Source of the DNA: Treponema sp.
Lineage (GTDB): Bacteria > Spirochaetota > Spirochaetia > Treponematales > Treponemataceae
Direction: 5' to 3'
DNA: 62,028 nt
NCBI GenBank assembly: GCA_017534445.1
Contig: JAFXWC010000073.1
Coordinates: 1-62,028 of the forward strand
Shown: positions 42,757-51,934 of the stretch, one piece after another
Layout of the letters: every line of letters begins with the position of its first letter
Numbering within the stretch: position 1 is the stretch's first letter
Position numbers and translations under genes: made by a program
Notes under the pieces: generated by a model
Told to the model about the DNA's origin: nothing
What the model saw: the letters and a program-made list of their open reading frames with translations, nothing else
The model's database searches: none

Positions 42757-44853
42757 CTAAACCTTGAACAAATCAATCTGCGAGCCAATTTTGCTTATGG
42801 AATTTTTCACCTTGCCGGAAATGTCGCTCAGGATGCCACCTGTCTCGTTGATTTTTCTTGCACTGGTGCTCATTTCGTCCATGCTGTTTTTCATCGTAAC
42901 CGACGAATCCTGCAGACGCTTTATCTCCTCAAGAATTGCGCTGTTTCCCGCAGACATCTCCGACGATGCGCTCCTAACTTCCAGCGTACTGTCGTTCATT
43001 TCGCTAAGGGCCAGGCTTATCTGCTGGGATCCCTGATTCTGCACCTCCATGGCAGACTTTATCTGCATAACAAGCTGATCCGTATCCGCAATTTTGTTGG
43101 AAACAGATTCAAAAGCCTTGCTTGATTCACTCGAAGCCTGAACAACATCCCTGATTGAATCCTTTATGTGCTTAAGCTGCTCTCCAATTGTCTTTGACTG
43201 CACAGTAGAGGTTTCGGAAAGCTTTCTAATTTCATCCGCAACAACAGAAAATCCCTGACCTGCCTCTCCCGCATGTGCCGCCTCGATTGCAGCGTTCATT
43301 GCAAGAAGGTTTGTCTGTGAAGCTATAGAAGCAATTGCAGAGTTTGCTTCGGCAAGCATCTTGCTCTGATTTTCTATCTGCTGAATCCTTTCGTTTACGT
43401 TCTGCTGCTTTGTGTATCCAGCATGGGCTTCCGTCCTTAGCATTTCAAAAGACCTGGCCATTATGTCTACCGAGCTGTTAACCGACTGAATGTTTCCAAT
43501 CATCTCTTCTATTGCAGATGACGCATCAGAAACTTTCTCGCTCTGATTTTCAACCATGTGCTCAAGGGATGCTATGTTGGAAGAAATCTCATGCACCGCA
43601 CCGGCCGTTTCTTCAACACATGAACTCTGTTCCACAATCTGGCTGTGCACGTCTTCTATGTTTGCAAGTATTTGCGAGATTGCCGATGTCGTATCTTGGG
43701 CAGAAGCATCCATGTCTTCTCCTGCAAGGCTCAGTTCATCCTTGGAATTCTTTACGTCACGGATAATGTTCTGAAGCTTTTCCGCAAAAGTGTTGAATCC
43801 GGAAACAACCTGCCCTATTTCGTTGTTCGACTTTATGTTGATTCTCTTGGTCAGGTCTGCATTACCAGATGCAATGCCGTTGATTGTATCCTTTACCATG
43901 CCCAATGGCTTTAATGAGCGTACAAGCACAAGTATTCCCATTACAAGAATCATCACAAGCACGAAAATTCCAAATGCAATAGTGTAGCGCCTTATGCTTG
44001 AACCGAGTGCGTCTATAAGCTGCCCTGGAATTACAAAGCCAAGCCCCCACGGAGTTCCAGAAACACGGCAGTAAACCATCAAATCTTTTTTACTGCCGGT
44101 CCAACCTGTAATCCATGCGTTACCCTTTTCGCCTGCCAACATCCGCTTGGTAACATCAACCAAATCCTTGTGGGCTTCGTCAACTGCCGTAAGAAAATTT
44201 CCCCCTTCCTTTGCCGCGGGATGATAGATTATTCCGCCGTTTCCGTCAATCAAAAACTGCCACACGCCTTTAGGAACCTTAAGCTCCTTTACCGGTTTTG
44301 ACAACACGTCGTTCTTTATAACACCCGCAACCATTGCAAAAGTCTTGCCCTTTGCATCCTTGAGCGCAGTAGCCACGTGAACCACCCTGTCGCCGGTAGT
44401 CTTGGACACAACAGGATTGTCAATGAACCTGCTCTGCCCGTTTTTTACAATGGCCTGAAAATAGTCGCGCTCAGCAATGTCGGTGCGTTTTCCCAAATCG
44501 GTGTAGGCAAGCCCGTCCGGCCCTGCAATCATAATGTAATCGAATTCCTTTGCCCTAAGGTTTGCGTTTGCGAAAAGCCATTCCCCAGCCAAATCAACGT
44601 CTCCGGCTTCCATTACGTCTGCGCCAATGTAAACCTGCAAATCCTTGTAATACCCTTCTACAATTTCCGAAAGGGTCGTATCCACAGAGTCTACCCAGCG
44701 AACGTAACTGTCAAGGCTTTCCTGCCGGGAATAGGTTTTTGCTATGCCCGAAAGAACGGACACCTGTATAAAAGTAAGAACTGCGACACCAAGACCGATT
44801 ATCGCGATAAGCCGTACCACAAGGCTGGATGATTTGTTTCCAGATTCTGCCAT
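42757..44853 (-). CDS. Methyl-accepting chemotaxis protein with Cache-type sensor
   Basis: 698 residues. TM1 (about 13-33), a periplasmic dCache-like sensor (35-285) with DYFQAIVKNGQSRFIDNPV-type motif, TM2 (about 290-312), HAMP (315-365) and a long signalling domain whose tip QTNLLAMNAAIEAAHAGEAG binds CheA/CheW. No C-terminal CheR pentapeptide is seen. It senses small molecules, perhaps amino acids, in the periplasm and steers motility. It faces the DUF4143 gene tail to tail. Confidence 0.94.
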   Translation of the reverse strand: MAESGNKSSSLVVRLIAIIGLGVAVLTFIQVSVLSGIAKTYSRQESLDSYVRWVDSVDTTLSEIVEGYYKDLQVYIGADVMEAGDVDLAGEWLFANANLRAKEFDYIMIAGPDGLAYTDLGKRTDIAERDYFQAIVKNGQSRFIDNPVVSKTTGDRVVHVATALKDAKGKTFAMVAGVIKNDVLSKPVKELKVPKGVWQFLIDGNGGIIYHPAAKEGGNFLTAVDEAHKDLVDVTKRMLAGEKGNAWITGWTGSKKDLMVYCRVSGTPWGLGFVIPGQLIDALGSSIRRYTIAFGIFVLVMILVMGILVLVRSLKPLGMVKDTINGIASGNADLTKRINIKSNNEIGQVVSGFNTFAEKLQNIIRDVKNSKDELSLAGEDMDASAQDTTSAISQILANIEDVHSQIVEQSSCVEETAGAVHEISSNIASLEHMVENQSEKVSDASSAIEEMIGNIQSVNSSVDIMARSFEMLRTEAHAGYTKQQNVNERIQQIENQSKMLAEANSAIASIASQTNLLAMNAAIEAAHAGEAGQGFSVVADEIRKLSETSTVQSKTIGEQLKHIKDSIRDVVQASSESSKAFESVSNKIADTDQLVMQIKSAMEVQNQGSQQISLALSEMNDSTLEVRSASSEMSAGNSAILEEIKRLQDSSVTMKNSMDEMSTSARKINETGGILSDISGKVKNSISKIGSQIDLFKV

Positions 44854-45047
44854 TTTCGCTTCCTCCTAACGTAAAGCCCGCTTTTACACGAGACCCTTAA
44901 TTTTAACGATTTTTCGAAGGAACTTTTTATGCTTGATGGCACAAATAAAATAATTAACTCAATGATTGGATGTGATAATATTATCGTAACACAGGTCTTA
45001 AAATAGTGCAAGAAAAATTTTTTAAACCTTAAATCATCGCCCTAAAT

Positions 45048-45812
45048 TCATCCGCCAATAATGGCAGCCACGTTTCCGTGCAGGTAAAGCCGTATAAAAC
45101 CGCATACCACAAGATGCGCCGGATAGTAAATGTAGAAGAACCATTTCATAAAGCGCATCCTGCCACGCTGACCGTTGTAGTTTTTCATGAAAGGCCAGAC
45201 AATGATTACCCCCAGCTGAATAAAAGCGTAAACCTTGTCTATGCAGAAAAACCAGACGAGCGCGTAAAGCAAAACCCATTTTTCCATGTGCAGGATTTGC
45301 TTGGTCAGGTTTTCGCGGTGAATGTAAATTTCCATAATCGCAAGAACGGCTATGCTGGACCAGTCGGCAGGAAAAGCAATTGCAGTAATCACAAAAACAA
45401 AGGCAGTTTTTTGCCAGCTCTTTAGAAAGTCCGCATCCAAAATGCAAAGCAGAACAATTCCCCATGCCAGCGCCCAGATAACACTTGTCTGGTTAAAGAC
45501 CGTTGTCCTAAACGGAATAAACGGAATTCCAAAAGCAAAGTTGTATGCAAAGTGAGAAATAAATGCAAAGACAAAAAGCCTAGCAATATATTTTTTTACG
45601 TTGCGTGTATGGGCATAACCTTGCGCACACATGAACCACATTGTTGGAGCCGTTAGCCTTCCAATAAGGTGCAGCAAAATAATCCACCAGTCGTAGTTGT
45701 AGCCGGGCCAAATAACACAGGTAAGGTGGTCAATGGTCATAGCAATAATTGCAAAAACCTTAAGCTGGTTCCCCGTAAAGCCTTTAGACGTATCTTTAGA
45801 TGTTTCTTCCAT
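45048..45812 (-). CDS. TraX-family integral membrane protein
   Basis: 254 residues from ATG 45812 (GGGA upstream; the longer frame to 45836 would overlap the MATE gene). Around eight transmembrane helices. The opening GNQLKVFAIIAMTIDHLTCV and HLIGRLTAPTMWFMCAQGYAHT match the TraX family; in F plasmid TraX acetylates pilin, but chromosomal homologues are probably other acyltransferases. Follows the MATE gene by 13 bp, so co-transcribed. Confidence 0.85.
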   Translation of the reverse strand: MEETSKDTSKGFTGNQLKVFAIIAMTIDHLTCVIWPGYNYDWWIILLHLIGRLTAPTMWFMCAQGYAHTRNVKKYIARLFVFAFISHFAYNFAFGIPFIPFRTTVFNQTSVIWALAWGIVLLCILDADFLKSWQKTAFVFVITAIAFPADWSSIAVLAIMEIYIHRENLTKQILHMEKWVLLYALVWFFCIDKVYAFIQLGVIIVWPFMKNYNGQRGRMRFMKWFFYIYYPAHLVVCGFIRLYLHGNVAAIIGG

Positions 45813-45825
45813 TATATTTCCCATT

Positions 45826-47205
45826 TTATAATTCAAAGTCCCGCGTAATATTCTTCATCCACTTGCCCCGCTTGTAGTGAATCACATTAAAAATCATCTT
45901 CTCCCATTCATCAACATAGAGAATCAGGTACACCACCAGGGGAGGCAAATGAAGCACGAATGCACAAAAAAATCCAAGTGGCACAGAAACTGCCCACATT
46001 GCAATTGCATCAAGAACAAAGCCCCACTTTGCATCACCACCGGCACGGAAGACACCGCAAATCAGAACAGTGTTAATTGCAGCACCAAGAAGCGAAAAGC
46101 AGTTAATGTACAAAAGCGGCGTCAGGTAAAATTTTGCCTGCTCGGTCAAATCGGCAATCCTAAAAAGAAGCGGCCGGCACAAGCCCAAAGCAACCGCACC
46201 CACAGCACCGGCAAGAATAGTGCTTTTTACAAGACGCGAAGCATTCCGCGAAACAAGCTCCATCTGGTTGGCCCCCATCTGCTTGCCAAGCACAATCGCT
46301 CCACCGTAAGCCATGCCAAAACAAAGAACACTGGCCAAATTGCGCACAACGCTAACAACAGAATTTGCCGCAACCAAATCAGAACCCAAATGCCCCATGA
46401 TTACGGCATAAGTAGCCCAGCCCGCACCCCACACGGATTCGTTCCCAATTGCAGGAAGTGAATAATGCACAAAATCCTTTAGCAGCACTGCATTTTTCCT
46501 AAAAAGCGTTTCGGGAGTAAAATGAATTTCCCTTACACGCGCACACACAATCACGCAAATCAAAAGCTCAATAACGCGCGAAATAGTAGTAGCCAAGGCA
46601 ACACCGCGCACGCCCATCTTTGGCAGACCAAAAAAACCAAAAATAAAAACCGCATTCAGGCCAATGTTAAGCAAAAGGGCTGTGGTAGTAATCACGGTTA
46701 CAATCCTAACCCGCTCAATACTCTTTAGCACCGCCTGATAAATCTGCGAAAAAGCAAGAATAAAAAATCCCACGCTCACAAACCTAAGGTATTCGCTTCC
46801 AATAGAAATCAGGGGCTGCTCATCCGTAAAAATCTTCATCAGAAGTTCTGGAACAAAAAAAGCCAGCAAAGTAAAAACAAGACCTATCGCCGCCGAAATC
46901 TTACAGCCAATACCAAAAATCGTCTCTATGGAATGCGTATCCTGCTTGCCCCAATACTGAGCTGCCAGCATCACAACACCCGAAGAAAGCCCTATAAAAA
47001 ACAAAAACAAAATGAACTGAATGTTTGAAGCCAGATTAACCGCCGCAATTGCATCCTGCCCAACATAGCCCAGCATCATCACGTCCGCCGAACCAACCGC
47101 CGCCGAAATCAAATTCTGCAGCGCAATCGGCCCAACAATCGTAAAAAGCGACTTAAAAAAATTCCGGGACTCTTCCCTCTGCTCCAAAGATTTTTCAAAA
47201 CTCAT
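45826..47205 (-). CDS. MATE-family multidrug/cation antiporter
   Basis: 459 residues from ATG 47205, chosen because a -10 box ends 6 nt upstream and the next in-frame starts would lie within the promoter. Twelve transmembrane helices; family start IVGPIALQNLISAAVGSADVMMLGYVG and the repeat in the second half (LPAIGNESVWGAGWATYAVI). It probably exports cationic drugs or metabolites using Na+ or H+. The C-terminal tail is basic. Confidence 0.9.
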   Translation of the reverse strand: MSFEKSLEQREESRNFFKSLFTIVGPIALQNLISAAVGSADVMMLGYVGQDAIAAVNLASNIQFILFLFFIGLSSGVVMLAAQYWGKQDTHSIETIFGIGCKISAAIGLVFTLLAFFVPELLMKIFTDEQPLISIGSEYLRFVSVGFFILAFSQIYQAVLKSIERVRIVTVITTTALLLNIGLNAVFIFGFFGLPKMGVRGVALATTISRVIELLICVIVCARVREIHFTPETLFRKNAVLLKDFVHYSLPAIGNESVWGAGWATYAVIMGHLGSDLVAANSVVSVVRNLASVLCFGMAYGGAIVLGKQMGANQMELVSRNASRLVKSTILAGAVGAVALGLCRPLLFRIADLTEQAKFYLTPLLYINCFSLLGAAINTVLICGVFRAGGDAKWGFVLDAIAMWAVSVPLGFFCAFVLHLPPLVVYLILYVDEWEKMIFNVIHYKRGKWMKNITRDFEL

Positions 47206-47211
47206 TCTCTG

Positions 47212-47240
47212 AATATAGCAATTAATCTGCATGCAATCAA
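47212..47240 (-). promoter_or_regulatory. Promoter of the MATE-traX operon, leaderless geometry
   Basis: TTGATT, 17 nt, TATATT, then 6 nt to the ATG at 47205. Confidence 0.6.
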
Positions 47241-47263
47241 CTGCCAAAGCTCACAGTATTTTT

Positions 47264-47460
47264 TTCTTGGGCCATTTTTGCCTGCGCCAAAAACCGCGCT
47301 ATCCGCCATTCCGCTGGGCAACGCCCGATTGCTACAGCCGCTTCCCTCGCTCGCTGCGCTCGTTCAGTCCAGTGGCCGCCGACTTGAAGCTTCGCTGTCA
47401 ATCCGGCGTGGCTCCTATCGCTTGTCCGACCGCTAAGGTGCAGTTTTTTTTCTCTTGAGT
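47264..47460. repeat. GC-rich intergenic sequence, repeat-like
   Basis: A GC-rich block with short palindromes (CCCTCGCTCGCTGCGCTCG; GCCGCCGACTTGAAGC). Its composition is unlike the AT-rich mcrC beside it, and it holds no gene. It is related in style, not clearly in sequence, to family A. Confidence 0.5.
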
Positions 47461-47489
47461 AGCCTTGACCGCATGCTCTTACAATCTTA

Positions 47490-48524
47490 TTACCCGATAA
47501 AGTTATTAATAATCTCATCTAATTCAGTTCTTATCTGTTCAAAATTTACATTCAAATCCAATGTCCTAATACAAAAACTATTTCCTAGAATTTTAAGATT
47601 TTGATTTGGGATTATACTTTCATTAGTTCTTGCATAAAGCAACATTCCAGAAACCTCACCATCAAAATACGCCTCTTTGTTTTTTACATACGAAAGAATC
47701 TGATACATATTTCCGCTATGATATGAATATTTATCAAATTGAACTTGCATAGAATGACTATAAAACTTTGTATCAATAATCAGAATTTTGTTTTGCTTTT
47801 TATCTGTCAAAGTAATATCTGTTTTCATTGCAGGAAGATATTGTAATTCTCCCTCTGCGTTCCATTCAACAGACGAAGGAGATGCATTTAATTCTGGATA
47901 ATGTTTTCTATAATATTCCAGAACAAATTTTTCATATAACCGGCTCATTCGTTGTTCGTCTAGAAAATCCATTAATTTTGATAAACCATTCTTTTGAGTT
48001 TGTAAAAGGCCTTGAATTAAAAGATAACAAATCCCCATAAGCATTTGATAGCTTTGTGTATTCTGATTGTATCTGATTTTCCAATTTATATGATGCAAAT
48101 CTAAAACTTGGACATCTGAAAAATACAGCAAAAGAGATTTTAGCCCTTGCTTTCGTTCTGATGAAATATCAGATTTTAATAATAAAAGCATTGCTGATTT
48201 TAAGATTCTATTCATATAAGAATTTACAGAAAATTCATCATAAGAGCATACAAGCTTCTTTTTTAGAAATGACATATTATTTATTGAATCATTAATTTCG
48301 ATTTTTCCACGTAAAGTAGAAAGCTCAGAGGTTTCAGTAATATATTCACGGTTCAAATATTTTTTCAGCTGAATTTCAACTCCCCTCTGGATTATTGCCG
48401 CGAACATATCTGCTGTATTTTCGAACGTTTCCGTTTCTATGTGTTTATACCCATTCTGATTTAGCACTTGATACGCATAAGAAAGCATATAATACACATT
48501 TTTTATCTGAATAGAATTATTCAC
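47490..48524 (-). CDS. mcrC: McrC-type restriction subunit
   Basis: 344 residues. The N-terminal region (KNVYYMLSYAYQVL) and a C-terminal PD-(D/E)XK nuclease site, MKTDITLTDKKQNKILIIDTKFYS (Asp and DTK), match McrC. McrB translocates DNA and McrC cuts when modified sites are met. It overlaps mcrB by 4 nt. AT-rich relative to flanks. Confidence 0.9.
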   Translation of the reverse strand: MNNSIQIKNVYYMLSYAYQVLNQNGYKHIETETFENTADMFAAIIQRGVEIQLKKYLNREYITETSELSTLRGKIEINDSINNMSFLKKKLVCSYDEFSVNSYMNRILKSAMLLLLKSDISSERKQGLKSLLLYFSDVQVLDLHHINWKIRYNQNTQSYQMLMGICYLLIQGLLQTQKNGLSKLMDFLDEQRMSRLYEKFVLEYYRKHYPELNASPSSVEWNAEGELQYLPAMKTDITLTDKKQNKILIIDTKFYSHSMQVQFDKYSYHSGNMYQILSYVKNKEAYFDGEVSGMLLYARTNESIIPNQNLKILGNSFCIRTLDLNVNFEQIRTELDEIINNFIG

Positions 48525-50614
48525 TGTATTGAATCCTCAAGTTTTCTTGTCCATTCAGATAATTTATCTGTTTCATCAAACCAGTATTCTTCAAGCAAAG
48601 GAATCAATTCATAATGAACAACATCAGAAAGCCATTCATCATCAATATCTGAAGGATTTTTTGGAATGAAATAACTATGACCAACTCTAAAGCCTTTGCC
48701 TAAAGAAACATCAAAAGTTATTTTTTCATTTAATTCTTTAACACAATCAATTAAGTGATTATATTTTTCGCTTGATATTTCTTTTTGCAGTTGTTTAAAA
48801 CCTTCATTTTCAAAAGCAGGTTCAAATTCCACAAATGCAAAACGACGGCGTAAGGCATAATCTATCATTGCAAGACTTCTGTCTGCTGTATTCATCATTC
48901 CGATTATGTAAACATTTTCTGGAACATAAAAATCTTCATTTGAATACAGAAGTTGTATTTTATTTTTTGGTCCTCGTTTATCACCTTCAATTAGTAATAA
49001 AAGTTCTCCAAAAATCTTACTCATATTGCCACGATTAATTTCATCAATAATAAAGAAATATTTATTATCGCTATCATCTATAGCTTTTTTGCAAAACTCA
49101 TAGAAAACTCCATACTTTTTTCCAAATTGTTTGTTTTCTTTTTCTGAAGGACGAAAACCGACAATAAAATCTTCATAACTATAACTTTGATGGAATTGAA
49201 CAAGCTTTACTTGGATATCATTCTTTTCTTCAATTATCGAATATGCAAGTCGTTTTGCGGCATAAGATTTTCCAACCCCAGGTGCACCTTGTAGAATTAT
49301 ATTTTTCTTTCGCTCTAAAAGATTTACAATGGTTTCATATTTTTCTGGAGAAATAAAAACTTCATTAAAAAACGAATCTTCATCATAAGGTTCATAGTCA
49401 TTTTTTATTTCAAGAGGCTCTTCTTCAACTTCGAATAAAGAATTTAATTTTTCAACATATTCTGTATAATCTGTTATATCTGTTAGCGTCTTCATAACTG
49501 CTTGACCTGGATGATCATGTTCTTCGTTATGAGTCCATCTTACTTTTCTAATATGAGGATATTCTTTTTCATTAGAATCATAATAATATTCAGAATCTAC
49601 GACACCGCGTCCAAGAATCTTAAACATTCCTTTCTTGACGAAAATAACATCGCCAGGCTTCATTAAATTCGCAAATTCCCATAAAGCAAGTGAAGAATTT
49701 ATTCCTGAACCAGAACGGTTTTCTATCAATTTAGATCTAATTTCATCACGAGAATTAAATTCTCTAAGATCTGTTATTTCTCTCCACCCAAGACCCATTA
49801 TGCCTTTTTTGTAAAACTCATCCCATTTATTTGCCTTCTCACCAGGAGCATAAAGCCAATAATGAATAGAAGAATTATCGATAGTTTTTTTTATAGTATT
49901 TTTGTCATTGTTATCTTTCCATGCTCCATGAGAAAACTCTGGAATATTATCTATCCTAAGTTTATTCATCATTTCGATATATTCTTTTCCTTCAATCGGC
50001 TTTTTAATTAGTATATTATATTTCGAAAAGATAAGATTTCGCGTATTTGCATCTAAAGGTATAAATTTATAAGGGCGAACCCAAAATAATCCGATTGAAA
50101 GATTCCATCTAATTCCTAGCTGTTTAAGACAAGCTGAATAAAGTTTTTCAAAAGATTCTGTATTTTTTTCATCAAAATGCAAAGCCACATCAAAGATATT
50201 CCAGAGATTATCTATATCATTATTCTTCTCTCGATCTTTTAGACCATAAAAAAATGCCGCTTTGAGATTATTAACAACAGGAATAGAATCAAAATCCGAT
50301 GGAACTTTCTCTTTTACTTCAAAAACACTTTTTATACTTTCTATGATTTTTATTCTATTTTCTTGCGTTATATGTTTATTAAAAAATCCATAAACAGTAA
50401 ATGGATCTATATCAATTACAGAATAATCTGATTCCAACTTTGGAAATGGAAGATTTATACTATTAAAAACTGTTTTTAGCTTTTGTATTAATGATTGTCT
50501 ATCTGCTTTATATTTTAATAATATATTTGCAAATTCTTCATAAAATGGTATCCATGAAAGATGTGCTTTTTGATTGTTTTTATCCAATTCCTCTTTTATA
50601 TCATCAGTTGCCAT
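48521..50614 (-). CDS. mcrB: McrB-type AAA GTPase with EVE-like domain
   Basis: 697 residues in three parts: an unassigned N-terminal helical region (1-240); an EVE/YTH-like reader (about 250-385) with HYWLYAPGEKANKWDEFY and KGIMGLGWREI; and a McrB AAA+ domain with Walker A GAPGVGKSYAAKRLA (about 437-451), Walker B YFFIIDEINRGN and the GTPase-like MMNTADRSLAMID. EVE domains read modified bases, so this is a type IV system against modified phage DNA. SD AAGGAG. The promoter is an extended -10 inside a repeat shared with the macro-domain gene. Confidence 0.92.
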   Translation of the reverse strand: MATDDIKEELDKNNQKAHLSWIPFYEEFANILLKYKADRQSLIQKLKTVFNSINLPFPKLESDYSVIDIDPFTVYGFFNKHITQENRIKIIESIKSVFEVKEKVPSDFDSIPVVNNLKAAFFYGLKDREKNNDIDNLWNIFDVALHFDEKNTESFEKLYSACLKQLGIRWNLSIGLFWVRPYKFIPLDANTRNLIFSKYNILIKKPIEGKEYIEMMNKLRIDNIPEFSHGAWKDNNDKNTIKKTIDNSSIHYWLYAPGEKANKWDEFYKKGIMGLGWREITDLREFNSRDEIRSKLIENRSGSGINSSLALWEFANLMKPGDVIFVKKGMFKILGRGVVDSEYYYDSNEKEYPHIRKVRWTHNEEHDHPGQAVMKTLTDITDYTEYVEKLNSLFEVEEEPLEIKNDYEPYDEDSFFNEVFISPEKYETIVNLLERKKNIILQGAPGVGKSYAAKRLAYSIIEEKNDIQVKLVQFHQSYSYEDFIVGFRPSEKENKQFGKKYGVFYEFCKKAIDDSDNKYFFIIDEINRGNMSKIFGELLLLIEGDKRGPKNKIQLLYSNEDFYVPENVYIIGMMNTADRSLAMIDYALRRRFAFVEFEPAFENEGFKQLQKEISSEKYNHLIDCVKELNEKITFDVSLGKGFRVGHSYFIPKNPSDIDDEWLSDVVHYELIPLLEEYWFDETDKLSEWTRKLEDSIQ

Positions 50615-50635
50615 AATTAATCTCCTTATCTAAAT

Positions 50636-50755
50636 ATTATACCACTCCATTCTCTTTTTCGCCATTCATTTATTCACATACCTATAAAGCGCTAGGGATT
50701 GGTTGGAATAGCATAGTCGTTACACAGCAATTGAGCCAACAGACAGAGCCTCGAT
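50636..50755 (-). promoter_or_regulatory. Repeat-borne extended -10 promoter of mcrBC, plus decayed repeat
   Basis: On the minus strand TGGTATAAT (-10 at 50636-50641) ends a 66-bp stretch that is repeated at 51750-51817. Beyond it lies a decayed family A repeat (TAGGGATTGG, AGCAATTGAGCC). Confidence 0.65.
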
Positions 50756-50807
50756 TATCCATTCCCCTATTTTACCACAAGTTATCAAACTTAGCCATTA
50801 ACTTTTT

Positions 50808-51164
50808 TCACATCCCCAAAGCCTCACGCCACGCCTCTTCCTTAAATCCCGGAATCACAGCATCATCGCAAACAAGCAGGGGGCGTTTAACCAACATACC
50901 GTCGCTAGCTAGCAATTTGAACTGTTCATCCTCAGACATATTCAGCAGTTTTTCAGACAGTTTTTGCTCACGGTATAAAATGCCACTCGTGTTGAAAAAC
51001 TTTTTGAGTGGCAGCCCGCTTTTCTTGTGGAACTTTCTCAAGGTCGACTCATCAGGATGGTCAGTTTTGATGTCGATTTTTTCATATTGAATCTTGTTCG
51101 CATCAAGCCAGGCCAACGCCTTTTTGCATGTGGTGCATTTGTCGTAACAATAAACTTTTGTCAT
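50808..51164 (-). CDS. Spx/ArsC-family (YffB-like) thioredoxin-fold protein
   Basis: 118 residues. The redox motif CTTC (KCTTCKKALAWLDANKI, Cys at about 10 and 13) and the C-terminal MLVKRPLLVCDD are those of ArsC/Spx proteins. The arsenate-reductase triad Arg is replaced by the KRP pattern seen in most of this family. It may act as a redox regulator or reductase. It follows the macro-domain gene by 36 bp in the same direction. Confidence 0.85.
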   Translation of the reverse strand: MTKVYCYDKCTTCKKALAWLDANKIQYEKIDIKTDHPDESTLRKFHKKSGLPLKKFFNTSGILYREQKLSEKLLNMSEDEQFKLLASDGMLVKRPLLVCDDAVIPGFKEEAWREALGM

Positions 51165-51200
51165 GGTTTCACTCCTTTTCCTTAAAAAATTAACGCGATA

Positions 51201-51722
51201 TCAGATAACCTCTTTCTGCAACACCTCATTCCCCACCTTAACCTTCTCATCCTCCGGAATCGCAAAGATAATATCCAAATCATAATCCCGATTCTTGTTG
51301 ATGAAATTCTTACAGGCGCAAATCGCTTGTGTCCAAGCCTCAAAAACCGGATAACCGAATATTCCAGCTGAAATCAAAGGGAAAACAACAGAATGAATGT
51401 CGTTCTCGCGGCATAATTCAAGCGAACGATTGTAAGCACCATAAAGTGCATTTGCTTCCCCATGCTTTCCATCCAGATATTGCGGACCTACTGCGTGAAT
51501 TATGTATTTGCACGGACAAGCGAAACCTGGAGTAATTACCGCGCTGCCTTCATTACAATGACCTATCGCGTTACAGGCACCCGTCAATTCTGCCATTCCC
51601 GCCTTTCTGAAAATTGCACCGCATACGCCACCTCCAGCCCAAAGTCCAGAGTTTGCCGCATTCACAATCGCATCTGCCGGAATGTCTGTTATTCCTTTTT
51701 GTTGAATTGTTATTGTACTCAT
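51201..51722 (-). CDS. Macro-domain protein (ADP-ribose derivative hydrolase)
   Basis: 173 residues. ADP-ribose site: ADAIVNAANSGLWAGGGVCGAIFRKAG, then YIIHAVGP and LISAGIFGYP. It probably hydrolyses O-acetyl-ADP-ribose or ADP-ribosylated targets. Promoter is the second copy of the extended -10 repeat. Its product space touches that of the NAD-salvage operon next door, whose regulator NrtR in other bacteria responds to ADP-ribose. Confidence 0.9.
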   Translation of the reverse strand: MSTITIQQKGITDIPADAIVNAANSGLWAGGGVCGAIFRKAGMAELTGACNAIGHCNEGSAVITPGFACPCKYIIHAVGPQYLDGKHGEANALYGAYNRSLELCRENDIHSVVFPLISAGIFGYPVFEAWTQAICACKNFINKNRDYDLDIIFAIPEDEKVKVGNEVLQKEVI

Positions 51723-51748
51723 ATTAGCCTCGCTTATGTTTTTTTTAC

Positions 51749-51930
51749 ATTATACCACCCCATACTCTTTTCCGCCATTCATTTATTCGCATACCTACGA
51801 AGCATTAGGGATTGTAGGGGCGGCGAAGCCGTTGCTGGCGGGAGAGCTTGTCGAACCCCAGCAATGGAGCCGACAGGCGGAACCCCGGAAAGCCCGACCG
51901 CCGCCTGTCGGCGGGAATGCCCTCCCCTAA
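51749..51930. repeat. Promoter-bearing direct repeat plus family A GC-rich repeat
   Basis: 51750-51817 repeats 50637-50702 and carries TGGTATAAT for the macro gene (minus). It runs into an intact family A copy (AGGGATTGTAGGGGCGGCG, CAATGGAGCCGAC, GGAACCCCGGAAAGCCCG) reaching the nadR stop. Confidence 0.8.
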
Positions 51931-51934
51931 AAAA

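Noticed and set aside
47264..47518. ORFs in the GC-rich block before mcrC
   Set aside because: Repeat-derived frames on both strands, no support.
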